Shown here piece by piece: positions 35,717 through 46,657 of a stretch of 64,000 nucleotides of DNA (position 1 is the stretch's first letter; each line of letters opens with the position of its first letter). The notes beneath the pieces were generated by a model. The model was not told where the DNA came from, did no database searches, and saw only the letters and a list, made by a program, of their open reading frames with translations. The translations under genes were made by a program, and so were the position numbers. The DNA is from Panaeolus papilionaceus. Its lineage: Eukaryota; Basidiomycota; Agaricomycetes; Agaricales. The stretch lies in assembly GCA_015501605.1 (NCBI GenBank), contig JADNRZ010000021.1, positions 186,001 through 250,000 on the forward strand, given 5' to 3'.

Positions 35717-36982
35717 ATGCTACATTTTATCCTTTCAGTTAATTCATCGAGGGTCGAGTACATAGCCAAACTATGCCGAAACCTTGTATTCTTTAAACTA
35801 AGCATATATTCGTATCTAATCCTGTCTGCTACCTTCGACCACTGCTCCGACATAAATCCATTCCCTATCCATCGAAAGACGCCGCCTGCTGTGTACTGCG
35901 TAATGGATAGGTAGCTTTCCAAATGACCAAGCCCGGTGCTGGAATAAGCAAGAGTGGCGAATGGTATCAGGATGGTGGATCTTGGTGGGAACGCGATAAC
36001 AAGTTTGAGATCCCATAAAACCAGGTCACCACTCTTCTTGGGGTCAAAATCCCCAAGAGTAGGAATTGCGCACCAGCCGTGAACAGGTTGATGGAGTCAC
36101 GATGCATGAAAGTGCAAATGCGACCCCTCAGATTGACGTTTGTGGCCGCGAAGACATTCCCTCTAAAATTCGGGTGCTCACCTATCTTTTCTTCGACAGC
36201 CAGGCAGTGTGCTCCGATAGTACGCGTGAAGTCGGGGGGCACAGTTCGAAGAAGCCTGCATATTGTTGAATGGGGGGCATTAGCAGAATGCAGATGGCAA
36301 TAGGATCGGCGACTTACTGTCAGCGTATAGGGCGATGCACTGAATATCAGTATTGGCACCGTTTCCTCGGGAAGTAAGAATTCGGCCTCCCCACCCTCCT
36401 GTAAGACAAATTCAAACACCCTGCTCAACGCCTGGCGAAAAGAGGGGTCTTTGAGCATTCCAGCCAACAAGCAGCAGTCCCTGGTTGAATTATTCAATAG
36501 CGGTGTAGAGGGGGTGGCAAGGAGACGAACATTACATCCCATTCCACGATAAACAAGATCTCAAAGCTCCTTTCTGAGAGCTGGGTGAGCCTAAACACGC
36601 GCCCCAGTTCCTCCTTGGGACCTTTCAGCTGAAGTCCTTCATATCCACTTGAATCCGCAGGGAAAGCAGAAGCGCCGATGACCAGTTCAAGGGGGTCGCT
36701 GAGCTGAATGTGTTCAAAAGAGGTCGTCGGCAGCAGCCTGACTCCTCTATGTGAAAGGCGTCCAAAACCAGAGTCGAAATCAAACGGAAATCGAGGGAGA
36801 AGGGGCCGGCCCTGGCACAATACCTGAGGGTGCAGTATCATTAATTGTGGCATTACATGAATGGAGGAATAATACACACAAGCAGGAAGTAGCATTCTGT
36901 GATCACATGAAAGCATGCACCGACTGGAAGGAGGGGGAGCGGGTGGTTGACTTGAAGTTACAAGACGAGTGGCGGAAAGCAT
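35717..36982 (-). pseudogene. TET/JBP-like 2OG-Fe(II) dioxygenase, frameshifted (copy 2)
   Basis: Inverted copy of 11813-13078 with the same frame breaks and the same Tyr in place of the distal iron-binding His. Because both copies share every lesion, the decay happened before the last round of transposition. Confidence 0.72.
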
Positions 36983-37031
36983 CAGAGCTGCTTAATTTCC
37001 TATTTGGGACCAAGCAGTTGGGATCAACAAT

Positions 37032-37064
37032 GATCACGTGTCGTGCAATCACACACACGTGATC
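37032..37064. promoter_or_regulatory. CACGTG dyad in the transposase/TET-like bidirectional promoter (copy 2)
   Basis: Same 10-bp-arm inverted repeat (GATCACGTGT / ACACGTGATC) as in copy 1, 93 bp upstream of the transposase start. Confidence 0.5.
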
Positions 37065-37156
37065 TTCAAACTTGAACACGAATCTCCGTTGACAATGACA
37101 ATGACCGCCAACTTGATCGCCATGATCGTACCATCTAGTAAACTCTCTTTCAAAGT

Positions 37157-40100
37157 ATGTCAAAGCGACGACGAGAGCCTCGACTTTTAGGTTCTGATGC
37201 CAATCATGAGATGCTCCCCAACCGTGTCTTGACCACCAAGGAGCGAAAGCTACTCGAGGCACAACAGGCAGAGGGTCGAAGGCGACAACGGGAAGAACAG
37301 GAGGCAGATGCATATGCAGCGGGTGGATACATGGTGGAGAGAGAGTTTGACGCCGACGACGTCGGCTGGTATGATATTAATGCCGACGAGGACGATTATA
37401 TGCAACTCGACGGGGTGCTGGATGGGACAAGACAGGTGGATATCAGCCACGAGGGTGGGGAGTTGTTTGAAATCGTATGCGACGCGCTCCGTGATGATAA
37501 ACGGTACGTGTATTTCTCTAATTCAACTACACTACAATAGACATCTAACTTGGAGTCTTTTGCTGTAGCCCTCCTCGAGTTGACACGCGTACCCGCTGTG
37601 ATCAGACTCAAAAACGAAATGTCGCCTTTGCATCGCAGCTGACGGGCTGTACTGATTCATACCTCGCCTGGGCATCATCCCTAGGCGAGGATGGTCTGGC
37701 GGAAGACAACCCTACTTCCCCTTCCGAAATTGTTCAGGACATGTACCCCATCAAAGTCGTAGATGTATACAGTAAGTAAGTCGCCCTCTTCTTTCTTTCT
37801 TATACCTGCTCAACATATTTACAGCCTCACATGCCAAACAGGTCCCCCTTCTTCAAGGACATCATTCCATTCCTGCATCTCTCATCCGACACGGCGTTAT
37901 ACCGTGTGCCCCCCACACCCCCACTGTTGCTGTCACCGTCCGGCTGGTCGAGCTATACCGAACCCTCAGCCTTCGCTCCCCCCACCTTGCCATCCAACCC
38001 TTCATCAAATCCATCTGCGATATCCAAGGGGTTCCGTATGCGTCATACCTGTCCAAGCAGTTCTCGATCTGCATGGATTTGTATCTCTCAATTTTGGAGG
38101 AAGTCGACCAGAGGGTTCAATCCGCACTGAACCGGGACTCAGCCAGCTGGCGCCTTCGTCATGCATGTCCCTGTTGCACCTACAAGTTAGAGGGGGAACC
38201 GCAGCTTCATTTTGATATGCTGTTTGCTATGGATGGGAATGATTCGCTGAAGCGGGTGCTAAGGAGGAGAGGGCGGGGCGGGGAAACGGATGAATCGGGG
38301 CTGGGGCTGGTGAGCGAGCGGGAGGACGGACGGACCCCTGGCGGTGACTACTACCTTCCAAGAGAGCAGGTTGATCTCTGGGCGAAGGACACGATCAAGG
38401 GGTGGTTAGAGAACCCAAGTAATGTGGAGGTATGCCCTGATGCTCTATGCTCCCCACCATTTCACTCACCGGCTGATCAAGGCCATAAGGGCTGCAGAAC
38501 TGAAGACCCCTTGTGAAGATCGGTGGAAGAATATGGCTAGCGAATTGACGGAGAAGATGTGGAGAATGTTTGATGAAACAGGAATCTTCCTGGCGCTCTG
38601 CAGGCATGGGTTCGTCCTAGTCGTTCTTGACATGGTTCAGAGCGGAGAGCTGTGAGTACCCATCTGCTTCTCACCAATATAGTTCCTAACGAAGAGTTCC
38701 CAAGATCCAAATACCCGCTCGCCGTCGTCAAAGCTCTTTTGGATGCATTTGGACCCAATCTAGGCGGGGGATACGACATCGGGTGTCAATTCGAAACCAC
38801 CATTTCTAAAAGCCCTCTTGGGCCCAAAGCAAAATCGATGAACTACAAGTCCCTAGTCGGCAGCTTCCATGGTCACGCCCACAACCGCCTCTGCCAGCTG
38901 AAGCTTCTGGCGACCTATGTTAAGGGTATGGGGCTGGAGGACCTTGAAACGTGTGAGCGATTCTTCTCTCGTTCAAACGCGCTTGCATCATCGATTCGCC
39001 ATGCAAGCGTCTTTCATCGTATGCAAAGAATATCGGGGTTTCTCGCACACATGGATAGATACGAGACCTATGCCAACCTCAGTAAGTGTTTATCGCACTT
39101 TTAAGGGCCCTGACTAATAGATCCATAGGCACTTTTTTGGTTAATAATTATAAGCAAGCTTTGGATATTATCGCCACAGAAGAATCACTCCTTTCGCAAA
39201 TGAAGGCTCAGGGGATTGCCGATGAGAATGTATTTTCTCTCTGGCTCAAGGAGGAACAGGAGTACCTGGAGAATCTCAAGAGGGAACCGCAGGAGGAAAC
39301 GGTCAAAATGGAGTACTGGCAGTCCTTGGTGAACTATCACGCTAGCATGTAAGCAGAACACCCCTCTCCCTTGGTTCCCAATTGACCGTAATTGCGCTTA
39401 GGAAAGCAGAGAAGGAGGCCCTCAAGGAGACATTTGTAGTTCTGACACCGGAGAACATGGCCTCGGTCAAGGATGCCACCCAGAGGAAGGAGACAGCGCG
39501 ACGACATGCCCAAGAAATCACAAGGAAAGACCTCCTACGGGTCCAGGAGCTGGAAAGGAAGCTTGAGATAAAAGTTCGATGGAAACAGCGGGATCCAGAG
39601 TGGAAGGCGGCGGAAAAACTGGTCAAGCAGAGAAAGTATCAGAGGGCCTTGGATAGTCTGGAGGGACTGGTGGTTTCTAGGATGTTTGAACTTTCTAAGA
39701 TGAATATGTCTGGAACCGGTGAGTGCCCTGCACCTTATAACCCTTCCCACCACCAATACAGACCACCCTTAGGCTACAAACTCCGAAAGCACATAGGGAA
39801 TGCCCTTAAAACCCGCTCCCAGGCAATTCGAAATGCCTTGGAGCGATACAACGCTGCCGCATCAGCTCTCAATCCCCCGAAACCACACCTGGCCTGGGAC
39901 AGTGTGGTTGAATATGCCTTTCTTGCCGATTTCGACCTCCTTTCCGAAACGCGAAGCGACATTCGGGAGAGGGCTTGGGCGAAGGCCGCAAGTCGCGCAC
40001 TGTTAGACCAGTACTTCAAGATCAAGCGCGCCCGAGAGGAGATCCAGAGACTTAACGTCGAAATTCCCCGCCTCGTGACATTCATCAGGGATGAAGAGGC

Positions 40101-40428
40101 TCTTCTCCTAGGAAAGGAGAAGGAGTTGCTTCCGCACAAGCCAGCCCTTGCACACCAGATCAGGCAGAAGCGGCTTGCTCTGGAGCAGCTCAACGATGTT
40201 CATCTGAGGAAGCTGCAGAAGCTTTCCTTGCTCCCTGGATTCACTGGCAGCATTTCTCCGGGGGTCAGCAGAGAAAATGGGGATGCTGCCGCGCCATTGT
40301 TAAGGATTGCAAGCCATTCCAAGGACTCGTCACCGGAGGAAGAGGAGGACAATGAAGAGGCAGAGGAGGAGGTCTTGAGAAGAGTGGATGAAGTTTGTCA
40401 CGCACTGGAAGCCGTTGTTTGCGTTTAA
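37157..40428 (+). CDS. KDZ-family transposase, copy 2
   Basis: Plus-strand copy. Exon 1 runs 37157-37503 (MSKRRREPRLLG to RDDK). An intron with donor GTACGT and acceptor CTGTAG precedes exon 2 at 37569. Intron 2 begins at GTAAGT 37772, and exon 3 holds HAKQVPLLQGHHSIPASLIR, RHACPCCTYKL and LFAMDGNDSLKR. Later exons hold GGGYDIGC near 38770, CERFFSRSN near 38950, and the coiled-coil C-terminus ending at 40428. All junctions keep the frame. Differences from copy 1: Asn for Asp (LPNRVLTTKE) and Arg for Trp (NRDSASWRL). The three catalytic acidic residues are unchanged, so both copies may encode active enzyme. Confidence 0.93.
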
Positions 40429-40479
40429 ACCCAGTTCATATATTTAAATAATTTTATTTCATCCTATTTTATTATTATT

Positions 40480-40844
40480 AATTTTTCCTGAACTTATACG
40501 ATTAATTTGAGCAAGTTATTAAGAGAATACGAGCTCGTCGTGCGCGATGATGATGAGAAATGTTGAAATGATGAAGGCCATCAATTGCCATAAAGGGATT
40601 GATGGCGGAGGGAGCGCCATCAACGACGACGACGACCTTTGATGGTGACGAGCAGCCGTGGGACAACACCCTGATCATGCCACCTAAGTTACCGGTGGAC
40701 AAACAGTAAATTTTCTAAGTATTCGAACCCCCCGTAGAGCATTTCCAGAAAGAACGATAATATATATTAGGACCCTCTAGTTAGAGGTGGTCACTCAATG
40801 GGTGGTCACCTCTAACTAGAGGGGACACGTGGTAGCTACAGGTG
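40480..40844. repeat. Right terminal inverted repeat of KDZ copy 2
   Basis: Counterpart of 7951-8315, ending CAGGTG at 40844. Confidence 0.9.
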
Positions 40845-40852
40845 CCCCCGTG
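40845..40852. repeat. Target-site duplication half CCCCCGTG at right end of KDZ copy 2
   Basis: Reverse complement of CACGGGGG at 18166-18173, the right flank of copy 1. Confidence 0.85.
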
Positions 40853-41008
40853 TCAGGGCCAGAAACTACCGAACCAATTACAGAACCACAAGCAGATCGG
40901 GTATTTCCGACATCAGGCGTCACAGCCACCACTCTGGCAAAGGTACAAGGTGTATGGGTTATCGATATCATTATGATTGTTACTCATCGAGTGTAAACGA
41001 CGTCCTTT

Positions 41009-42436
41009 CGGAGTCTTATATAAAGCAAGGGTAATGATACAGCAGGGCAAATGAAAGTACATACTTGGTATACACCTATACAACATATACAACATTGACA
41101 TGGTAGGCGACAGTATCACCCTAGCTGCTGGTAGCTCATTCCAAGGACAGAGCGACTCCATGCAAAAATATACAAAAGCGGGCTGGTTGAAGGTTCGTTT
41201 TTTCCTTCTTTTGTTCTCCCTGCTTATGACACACCTAAAATCAGCATGACATCGACCGAATTCGTGAAAAATACACTCAAGATCTCGAATCCGAGATCAT
41301 GGTAGATCAACAACTGGCCACGGCAATGTATCTCATCGACAAACTCGGTCTTGGGACCGGAAGCGAGAACAGTGGGGAGGATGAAGCGGGCATGATTGGC
41401 TGTTGCTCTCTCCACCCAGAACACGTTACACTGCAAGCGCCGGACTGGATTATTATCGATTTCGTGGGGAAAGACGCGAGACGGTATCATATCGAGCTCC
41501 AAGCGGAGCCGTATGCCTACAAGAATATTTACTTATCCATGGAAGACAAATCTGTGGATGGGAACTTGTTTGATCGTCTAACTGTAAGCGTATAATTGTT
41601 TACAGTAATTCTTTATTCCTGTCTATTGACCAGCAACGTAACACTTCACCAGACGAAAATGCTCGATGAACATCTCGCAAGCGAGGTGGAATTCGAAGGC
41701 CTCAACGCTCAACTTTTCCGCATTTTCAACGCTTCCACCGCCTTCCAACAACTTCTAGATAGTAAAGGACTGGAAAACGCTAACATTCAAGAAAAGCTCA
41801 ATGCTTACCATGAGGCCAATAGTTATGTTGCCGATCTCTATGATCATCGGTATGCAGCGCCCCAAGTCGTCGACAAGGACACGAGGTTAGATTTATAGGC
41901 CTATCTCCCGAGTACCCTTTAACCAGCCGTTTGCAGTATAAGTAAATGCCTTGACCCTAGGTTCATATTTCGCTATATCATCTTTCGTATTTACTTCTGA
42001 CTCTACCTTACTCAGAATCACCATTGCTTGGTGCAAAAGTCACGATGTTCCCATCGAGAACTTGTTCTCGGAAGAACTGCGAACTAGATGTAGGGGTGTA
42101 CTCATTTCGCTGTCAAGACAAAGAAGTGCTAATTTTTTACAGTATCGTGGGCGACGGATGTTGATTCTTCGTGGAAGTTCTGAGCTTGTTGTATTACGGA
42201 TAACTCTCGGAACGAATCGCTAGCGCTGCAGACCCGGAGGCCTTGAAAATCAACAGCTGCGCGGTCCATGATTCCACTTATCGTGGGTGCTGATCACGAA
42301 ATTGAGTATAATTTGTGTAATAATATTAGTATCTTACTCTTGTGGTTCGTGCTTCAAGTCTTAGCCCTTCAATTTATCGATGTCCAAAAGCGCTTCGGCG
42401 CGACTTAGGGTTTGTTTTGACGCGCGAGCGCGATTA
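41009..42436. repeat. Diverged inverted duplication, arm 1
   Basis: About 1.4 kb that is recognisable, inverted and imperfect, at 49890-51290. It includes the promoter (GTCTTATATAA, AATGATACAGC, AAATGAAAGTACA), the gene at 41100 and the 3' flank up to TCGATGTCCAAAAGCGC near 42380. Confidence 0.8.
41100..42223 (+). CDS. Uncharacterised protein, intact member of an inverted duplicate pair
   Basis: Not recognised. The start MVGDSITLAAGSS at 41100 follows a TATATAA at 41017. After a short intron: DIDRIREKYTQDLESEIMVD, QQLATAMYLIDKLGLGTGSE, GCCSLHPEHVTLQAPDWIII and NIYLSMEDKSVDGNLFDRLT. After a second intron: MLDEHLASEVEFEGLNAQLF and LNAYHEANSYVADLYDHRY. The first exons stop at 41896-41898 if unspliced, but SHDVPIENLFSEELRTRC (about 42020-42090) is conserved as protein in the duplicate and probably forms a further exon, so the 3' end is uncertain. 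Heptad-like Leu/Ala spacing suggests helical segments. No catalytic motif or signal peptide seen. Confidence 0.6.
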
Positions 42437-43815
42437 GATGGCTTATATGCCCCTCGTATGGGAACGTCCCCGAGCCACCTCACAGTATCACTCGACTCCC
42501 AGCAACATCTCCACATTAGCTGGAACAAAATATGTGCAGGAATCGCATCAAATGTAAAATTACTCTGCATTACCCAGGAACAAAAAAATATCTCTACAAT
42601 AATTTCGAAGTTTCGATTTACTGTATCGAGGATCCGAAGCACGACAGACCTGAAAGAGATGCGTGGAGTACACTCGGTGCACAGATGCTCACGTTCATTT
42701 CTTCGTGTGGTATGCAAACCGCTTTTTGTGTCCTCTATACAATAGGCAGATTAAATTCCACTCCAACTGTAAATTTGGGTTTAATATTTCAGAGAATGAA
42801 TTCTAATATTGATTAACGCTAGCGCGGAATGCGGGGTCAGAATATGCAGAACATATATGCCCATTTATCCTCGAAGAAACGGTTCATTTTGTTGAGTCAT
42901 CTAGTACGCTGCACCCCTGGAGGTAGGTCTATGGATTTATGGAATATGCTCATGTCTGTTTCCTATTGTAGTTGAAAATGATTCGAAGGTTAAAGATGAG
43001 AATGCAGGCATTGGATCGACATTCTGGAAAGTTGGATCAACATCGGATACGTTCTCTCAACAAAACACAGAGACAAAGGATCCATGTTATCGATTAGACG
43101 TTCGACATATCGTCTATGTTTTTTATTCTGTATACACCTTTGATTTGTACACCAACAGTGTTGTTTGAGCGCGGCTACCCCGCACTCATAACCGGCGTGA
43201 GAATTTCATCAACGGAATCTAATTGTGACAACCACTGTTCCCTTTTGTCCATCTCGCACTACACCCTGACCTTGCTTTCATTCTTTCGACGTCAACCTCA
43301 TGACACCAAAATTGCCGCATTATAGCCTAGGGAACAATATGCATCACTACTCTGCGTCTTTTGTCTAGCCAACCTCGCATCTGCGAATCTTCCCATACAG
43401 TCTACCTGGCTTATTGTCTTTGCGACCCTCCTTTTGTGATGCTCCTTTTGTCTCCCTCACGGACTTGGATTCCGGTTTCCTGATTCATTGACGTCCTGTC
43501 AGGTTTACCTTTGGATGCTACAATGGAATCGGTGTCGTTACTGTATTGATAAACCCAGCCATTGTGGGCGAGACTAGTTCCACCCACCCTCTGCTTCGTT
43601 TTATTTTTGCGCTAGCGCGAACCGTTTTTCTTTATATCTGCTGTGTGTAACCCCAATCTAAGGAGGCCAACTTTTGGTACGCCAACTTATTCTCTCCGTT
43701 GTGAATCAAATTCTGAGTAACCAACGTCCTTAGTGTTAGTCCATCGCCCGATCACTTCACCAAGTATCAAACGTCTCGAATAATTCCAACTCCACATCCA
43801 ATTTCCCAATTGTAA
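42224..43815. other. Intergenic region, no gene supported
   Basis: 1.6 kb. A plus-strand stretch at 42530-42816 (LHYPGTKKYLYNNFEVSIYC) looks protein-like but lacks a start, conserved partner or continuation; it may be a gene relic. Confidence 0.35.
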
Positions 43816-45426
43816 ATGAGCTCTTCAGCAGCGACAATGACACGACCACCGGTAAGCTTCTCATCAACCTACAACCCACATCATCCCCAGAACTTAGGTC
43901 TCCTTTACCAGGGACCTACTACAACCCCTCTGCGTCCATCTCAATGGGCCGCCATCCCTTGTGCTCCGTTCAACCATTTACGCCCATCTCAAATGACCAA
44001 TTTTAGACCTGGTTCGGCGATCCCTAGAGCGACGACCTTGATCAAGCCTCTACCGGTGAAGGTGTCTGCCACCGCGTCTCGTCCAACAATTCAAACTCGC
44101 CTGCCGGTCGTTGAACCACACCCGGCTACTCCATCAGAATCCTCCCGCTTTGCATCACGACACCTCCCCAATCCCAAGCCTCAGACGACGACGACAGTGA
44201 TCCCCGGCGCACCTGTTCTGTCCACCGTTGTGGACAACAAGTTGTCACAGACACTGGAGACGGCGTTCAAGGTCTTCAATGACCGGTTCCAGAAGGACCT
44301 ACGCGACTTTCAGACCATCTGCACACGTTTCATCGTGCGAGAAACGCAGGAGAAGGATAGGTGGCATAATTTGTACCTCCAAGCGACGAGGGAGCGGGAT
44401 CTGGCGCGTCAGGAGTTGCAGGAGTCTCAGGCGACGCAGCCCACTCCCACTGTTCCGACACCCCCGCCATCCCGACGTACCCATAAGAGATCAAGAGACT
44501 CGTATGATGAGGTCGAGGAAGCGGTTACGACGAATGTATCGGCATTGTCAGTGCAAGATAACACCACCCGCCCGATCCGCAACCTGCGAGCATCACCAAC
44601 ACCACCTCTCCCATCACGCTCCCCCATTGAGGTGCCTACATCAGCCACCACCTCCATCGGTCCTATGCCTAGTATCTCCCACTCACCCTTCACATCGCCC
44701 TCACCCACACTCGCGCCGTTGTCTGCTACGTCATCCAATGATGCCTCTGAGCCGCGCCAGAATCAAGACCAAGACGAGGCGGTGACGAATCATATGATCA
44801 TGCGGTTTTATGACTTTGGGTCATCAAAGACCCAAGGTCTGAGTCTGAGTGCAGAGAAAGAACGAGACGGGCCCGAGCCTTCGCCTAAACGGCGCAAGAG
44901 CCTTGACCTGGGTGAGACTACGCCCTCTTCCCGTGCTGCGAGCAAGCTGCCGGTGCGGTCGAGGACGGCGAGTCCCAGGCGGGTGTTGTCATGCACGATG
45001 ACGACTGTGCCAGCGATGAATGAGACGGAGACGGGGGTGGGGGTGGGGGTGGATGTGAAGAGGGAGCCGGAGGAGATGGAGGGGGTGTTAGGTGTTGAGT
45101 TTGAGCATGTGGATATTATGTATGTGCGGAGGGGGATGAGGTTGGTTTGTAGGGCTTGTTCGTGAGTATTCTCCTTTGTTGCATATCTTTTTTAGCTCAG
45201 TTGTTAATTTTTCCCCCTTTTTTTTTCTTTGTGGCTCAACAGACTCATCAAGCCCAAACCTGGCTCGCCTACAGCGCCTGAACCCACCTCGTTCTCGGTG
45301 ATGACGAGCTGGGATGATCTGAAGCATCACTGTGTCAAGCATCACCCCGCGGAGTGTGCTGATGTGGCGCGGTTGCATCCTGCTGAGATTTTTGAGCTCA
45401 GGAGGAGGATATATGCGTCTTCGTGA
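43816..45426 (+). CDS. Ser/Pro/Thr-rich nuclear-type protein with C-terminal C2H2-like zinc finger
   Basis: Two exons: 43816-45161 and 45243-45426, joined across an intron with GTGAGT donor and CAACAG acceptor. The N-terminal 150 residues are low-complexity Pro/Thr/Ser. A helical region follows (NKLSQTLETAFKVFNDRFQK, then ETQEKDRWHNLYLQATRERD), a likely coiled coil. Basic NLS-like motifs RRTHKRSRDS and PKRRKSLDL come next. The finger spans the splice: RLVCRACS joined to LIKPKPGSP, then SWDDLKHHCVKHHPAECADV, giving Cx2C followed by spaced His residues. About 509 residues in total. Resembles other agaric proteins with a single terminal variant C2H2 finger; a DNA-binding or chromatin role is an inference. 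Confidence 0.72.
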
Positions 45427-45846
45427 TTACTTTTCCAACGTTGAATTTGATTCTGTTCTTGTCGAGAAATCTATTTCGTTTCTGACCTTTTCTTCATTTT
45501 ATTAATTTGTTCATTCATCCCTTTTCTTTCTCTTTTTTGTGATGTTTTGTTTTGTTTTGTTCTCTTGATGTCCCATCTACGACAAGCTCGTATACGTTCT
45601 TCCCCTCCTCCTCATCTTTCTGCTAATTTTTACGTTATAATTCACGACACCCTGCATTCACATCTCTCTCTCTCATCTCTTGCCAATTTACTTTTTTCAA
45701 GTCTGTCGCATCATTTTTGTATTCTTCATCGCATCACACGTATACCACCATGATTCCTAGCCATCTGCATGATCCTTATACCATCATCATCCATCCCCAA
45801 TTTCCAAGCATAAAGCCTGTCCTACGTAGATCTTAGGGTACCACTT

Positions 45847-45946
45847 ACCGCATGTTTCGTTTTATGCTTGTATTGTTTGTTATATACAGAACTTATGATT
45901 ATGCTATGTTTTTTGCTTTTCACGAGCATTTGATTTTGAAGCTGAA
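45847..45946. repeat. Imperfect direct repeat, unit 1
   Basis: ACCGCATGTTTCGTTTTATG onward, through TTATGATTATGCTATG and GATTTTGAAGCTGAA. A second unit lies 298 bp downstream. Confidence 0.65.
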
Positions 45947-46144
45947 CACGAGTGTAAAGCGTTGGGCATTCAATATGATGAGTATCGGTTTGAATTCAAT
46001 GATAGGCTATGGGCATTTATATTTTCATACAATAATTCTCGACACACCCGCTGAGGTTACGGGTATACCACCACCACCCACCTGCCAGGCCATGAATCCT
46101 CAAGCACAAATAATCTGTCATAAGTATGTGGGTCTGAGGGCGAT

Positions 46145-46244
46145 ACCGCATATTTCGCTTTTATGCTTGTATTGTTTAAAGAATTTATGATTATGCCATG
46201 TTTTTGCTTTTTTGCGAAGGTCTGATTTTGAAACTGAAGCTGAA
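46145..46244. repeat. Imperfect direct repeat, unit 2
   Basis: ACCGCATATTTCGCTTTTAT onward, through TTATGATTATGCCATG and GATTTTGAAACTGAAGCTGAA; same order of words as unit 1 with scattered differences and small indels. Confidence 0.65.
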
Positions 46245-46462
46245 TAAGTATATGTATATAGGTTTAGGCCTTCAATTCAAGCACATTGGTCGCACTGAAG
46301 AAAAGAACAAGCCATCGAAATTTCATTCCCGACATCCACCCATCCACCAGCTGACCTCACTACCCCTCATCTCGTCTCCATTTCCACATTTCGCTCGTTG
46401 ATATAGACTGTCAAAATCTTGTTTTCATGCCCTCTCCTCCATCTCGAGTTTAAGTCATCTCT

Positions 46463-46657
46463 CTACTGACAGCACCCCCAGCATCCTTCACTGCCTGTAG
46501 GAGCCTGCCCAGGTTTGCAGACAGGCTTGACAGGGCGGCATACGGCGGTGCAGAGTTGGGGCTCGGGCTCGGGCAGGGCGCTGGCGCTGGTGAGCGTGAG
46601 TGTGCTCAAAAGTGTGAGGGCAGTGGTGAGGATGGTGAGTGCGAGGGTGGATTTCAT
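46463..46657 (-). CDS. Small secreted cysteine-rich peptide, single module
   Basis: 64 residues. Start MKSTLALTILTTALTLLSTL at 46657 opens a clear signal peptide; an upstream in-frame ATG at 46765 lies in an apparent 5'-UTR intron and is rejected. The mature part is a short acidic/Pro spacer (EPEPQ) followed by one six-cysteine module: CTAVCRPVKPVC, then KPGQAPTGSEGCWGCCQ and stop. Spacing is C-x3-C-x6-C-x11-C-x2-C-C. The same module occurs four times in the gene at 48150-48689. Probably extracellular and disulfide-bonded; possible effector, defence or surface peptide, but no known fold was recognised. Confidence 0.75.
   Translation of the reverse strand: MKSTLALTILTTALTLLSTLTLTSASALPEPEPQLCTAVCRPVKPVCKPGQAPTGSEGCWGCCQ

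Larger units (their letters stand above)
30630..40844. mobile_element. KDZ DNA transposon, copy 2 (inverted), 10,215 bp
   Basis: Inverted near-identical twin of 7951-18165 with the same four genes. Differences that I could see from copy 1: single-base changes matching copy 1 positions 10662, 11576, about 17047, about 17111, about 17462 and 17861; one base missing near 31842 (copy 1 position 16952); and one base extra at 35524 (after copy 1 position 13270). The count is by eye and may miss silent changes. Confidence 0.93.
45427..46462. other. Intergenic region holding a ~100-bp imperfect direct repeat
   Basis: T-rich region between convergent genes. Its only structure is the repeat pair listed below. 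Confidence 0.5.

Noticed and set aside
42361..42816. Possible gene fragment LHYPGTKKYLYNNFEVSIYC.
   Set aside because: No start, splice partner or paralog was found; too short to support a call.
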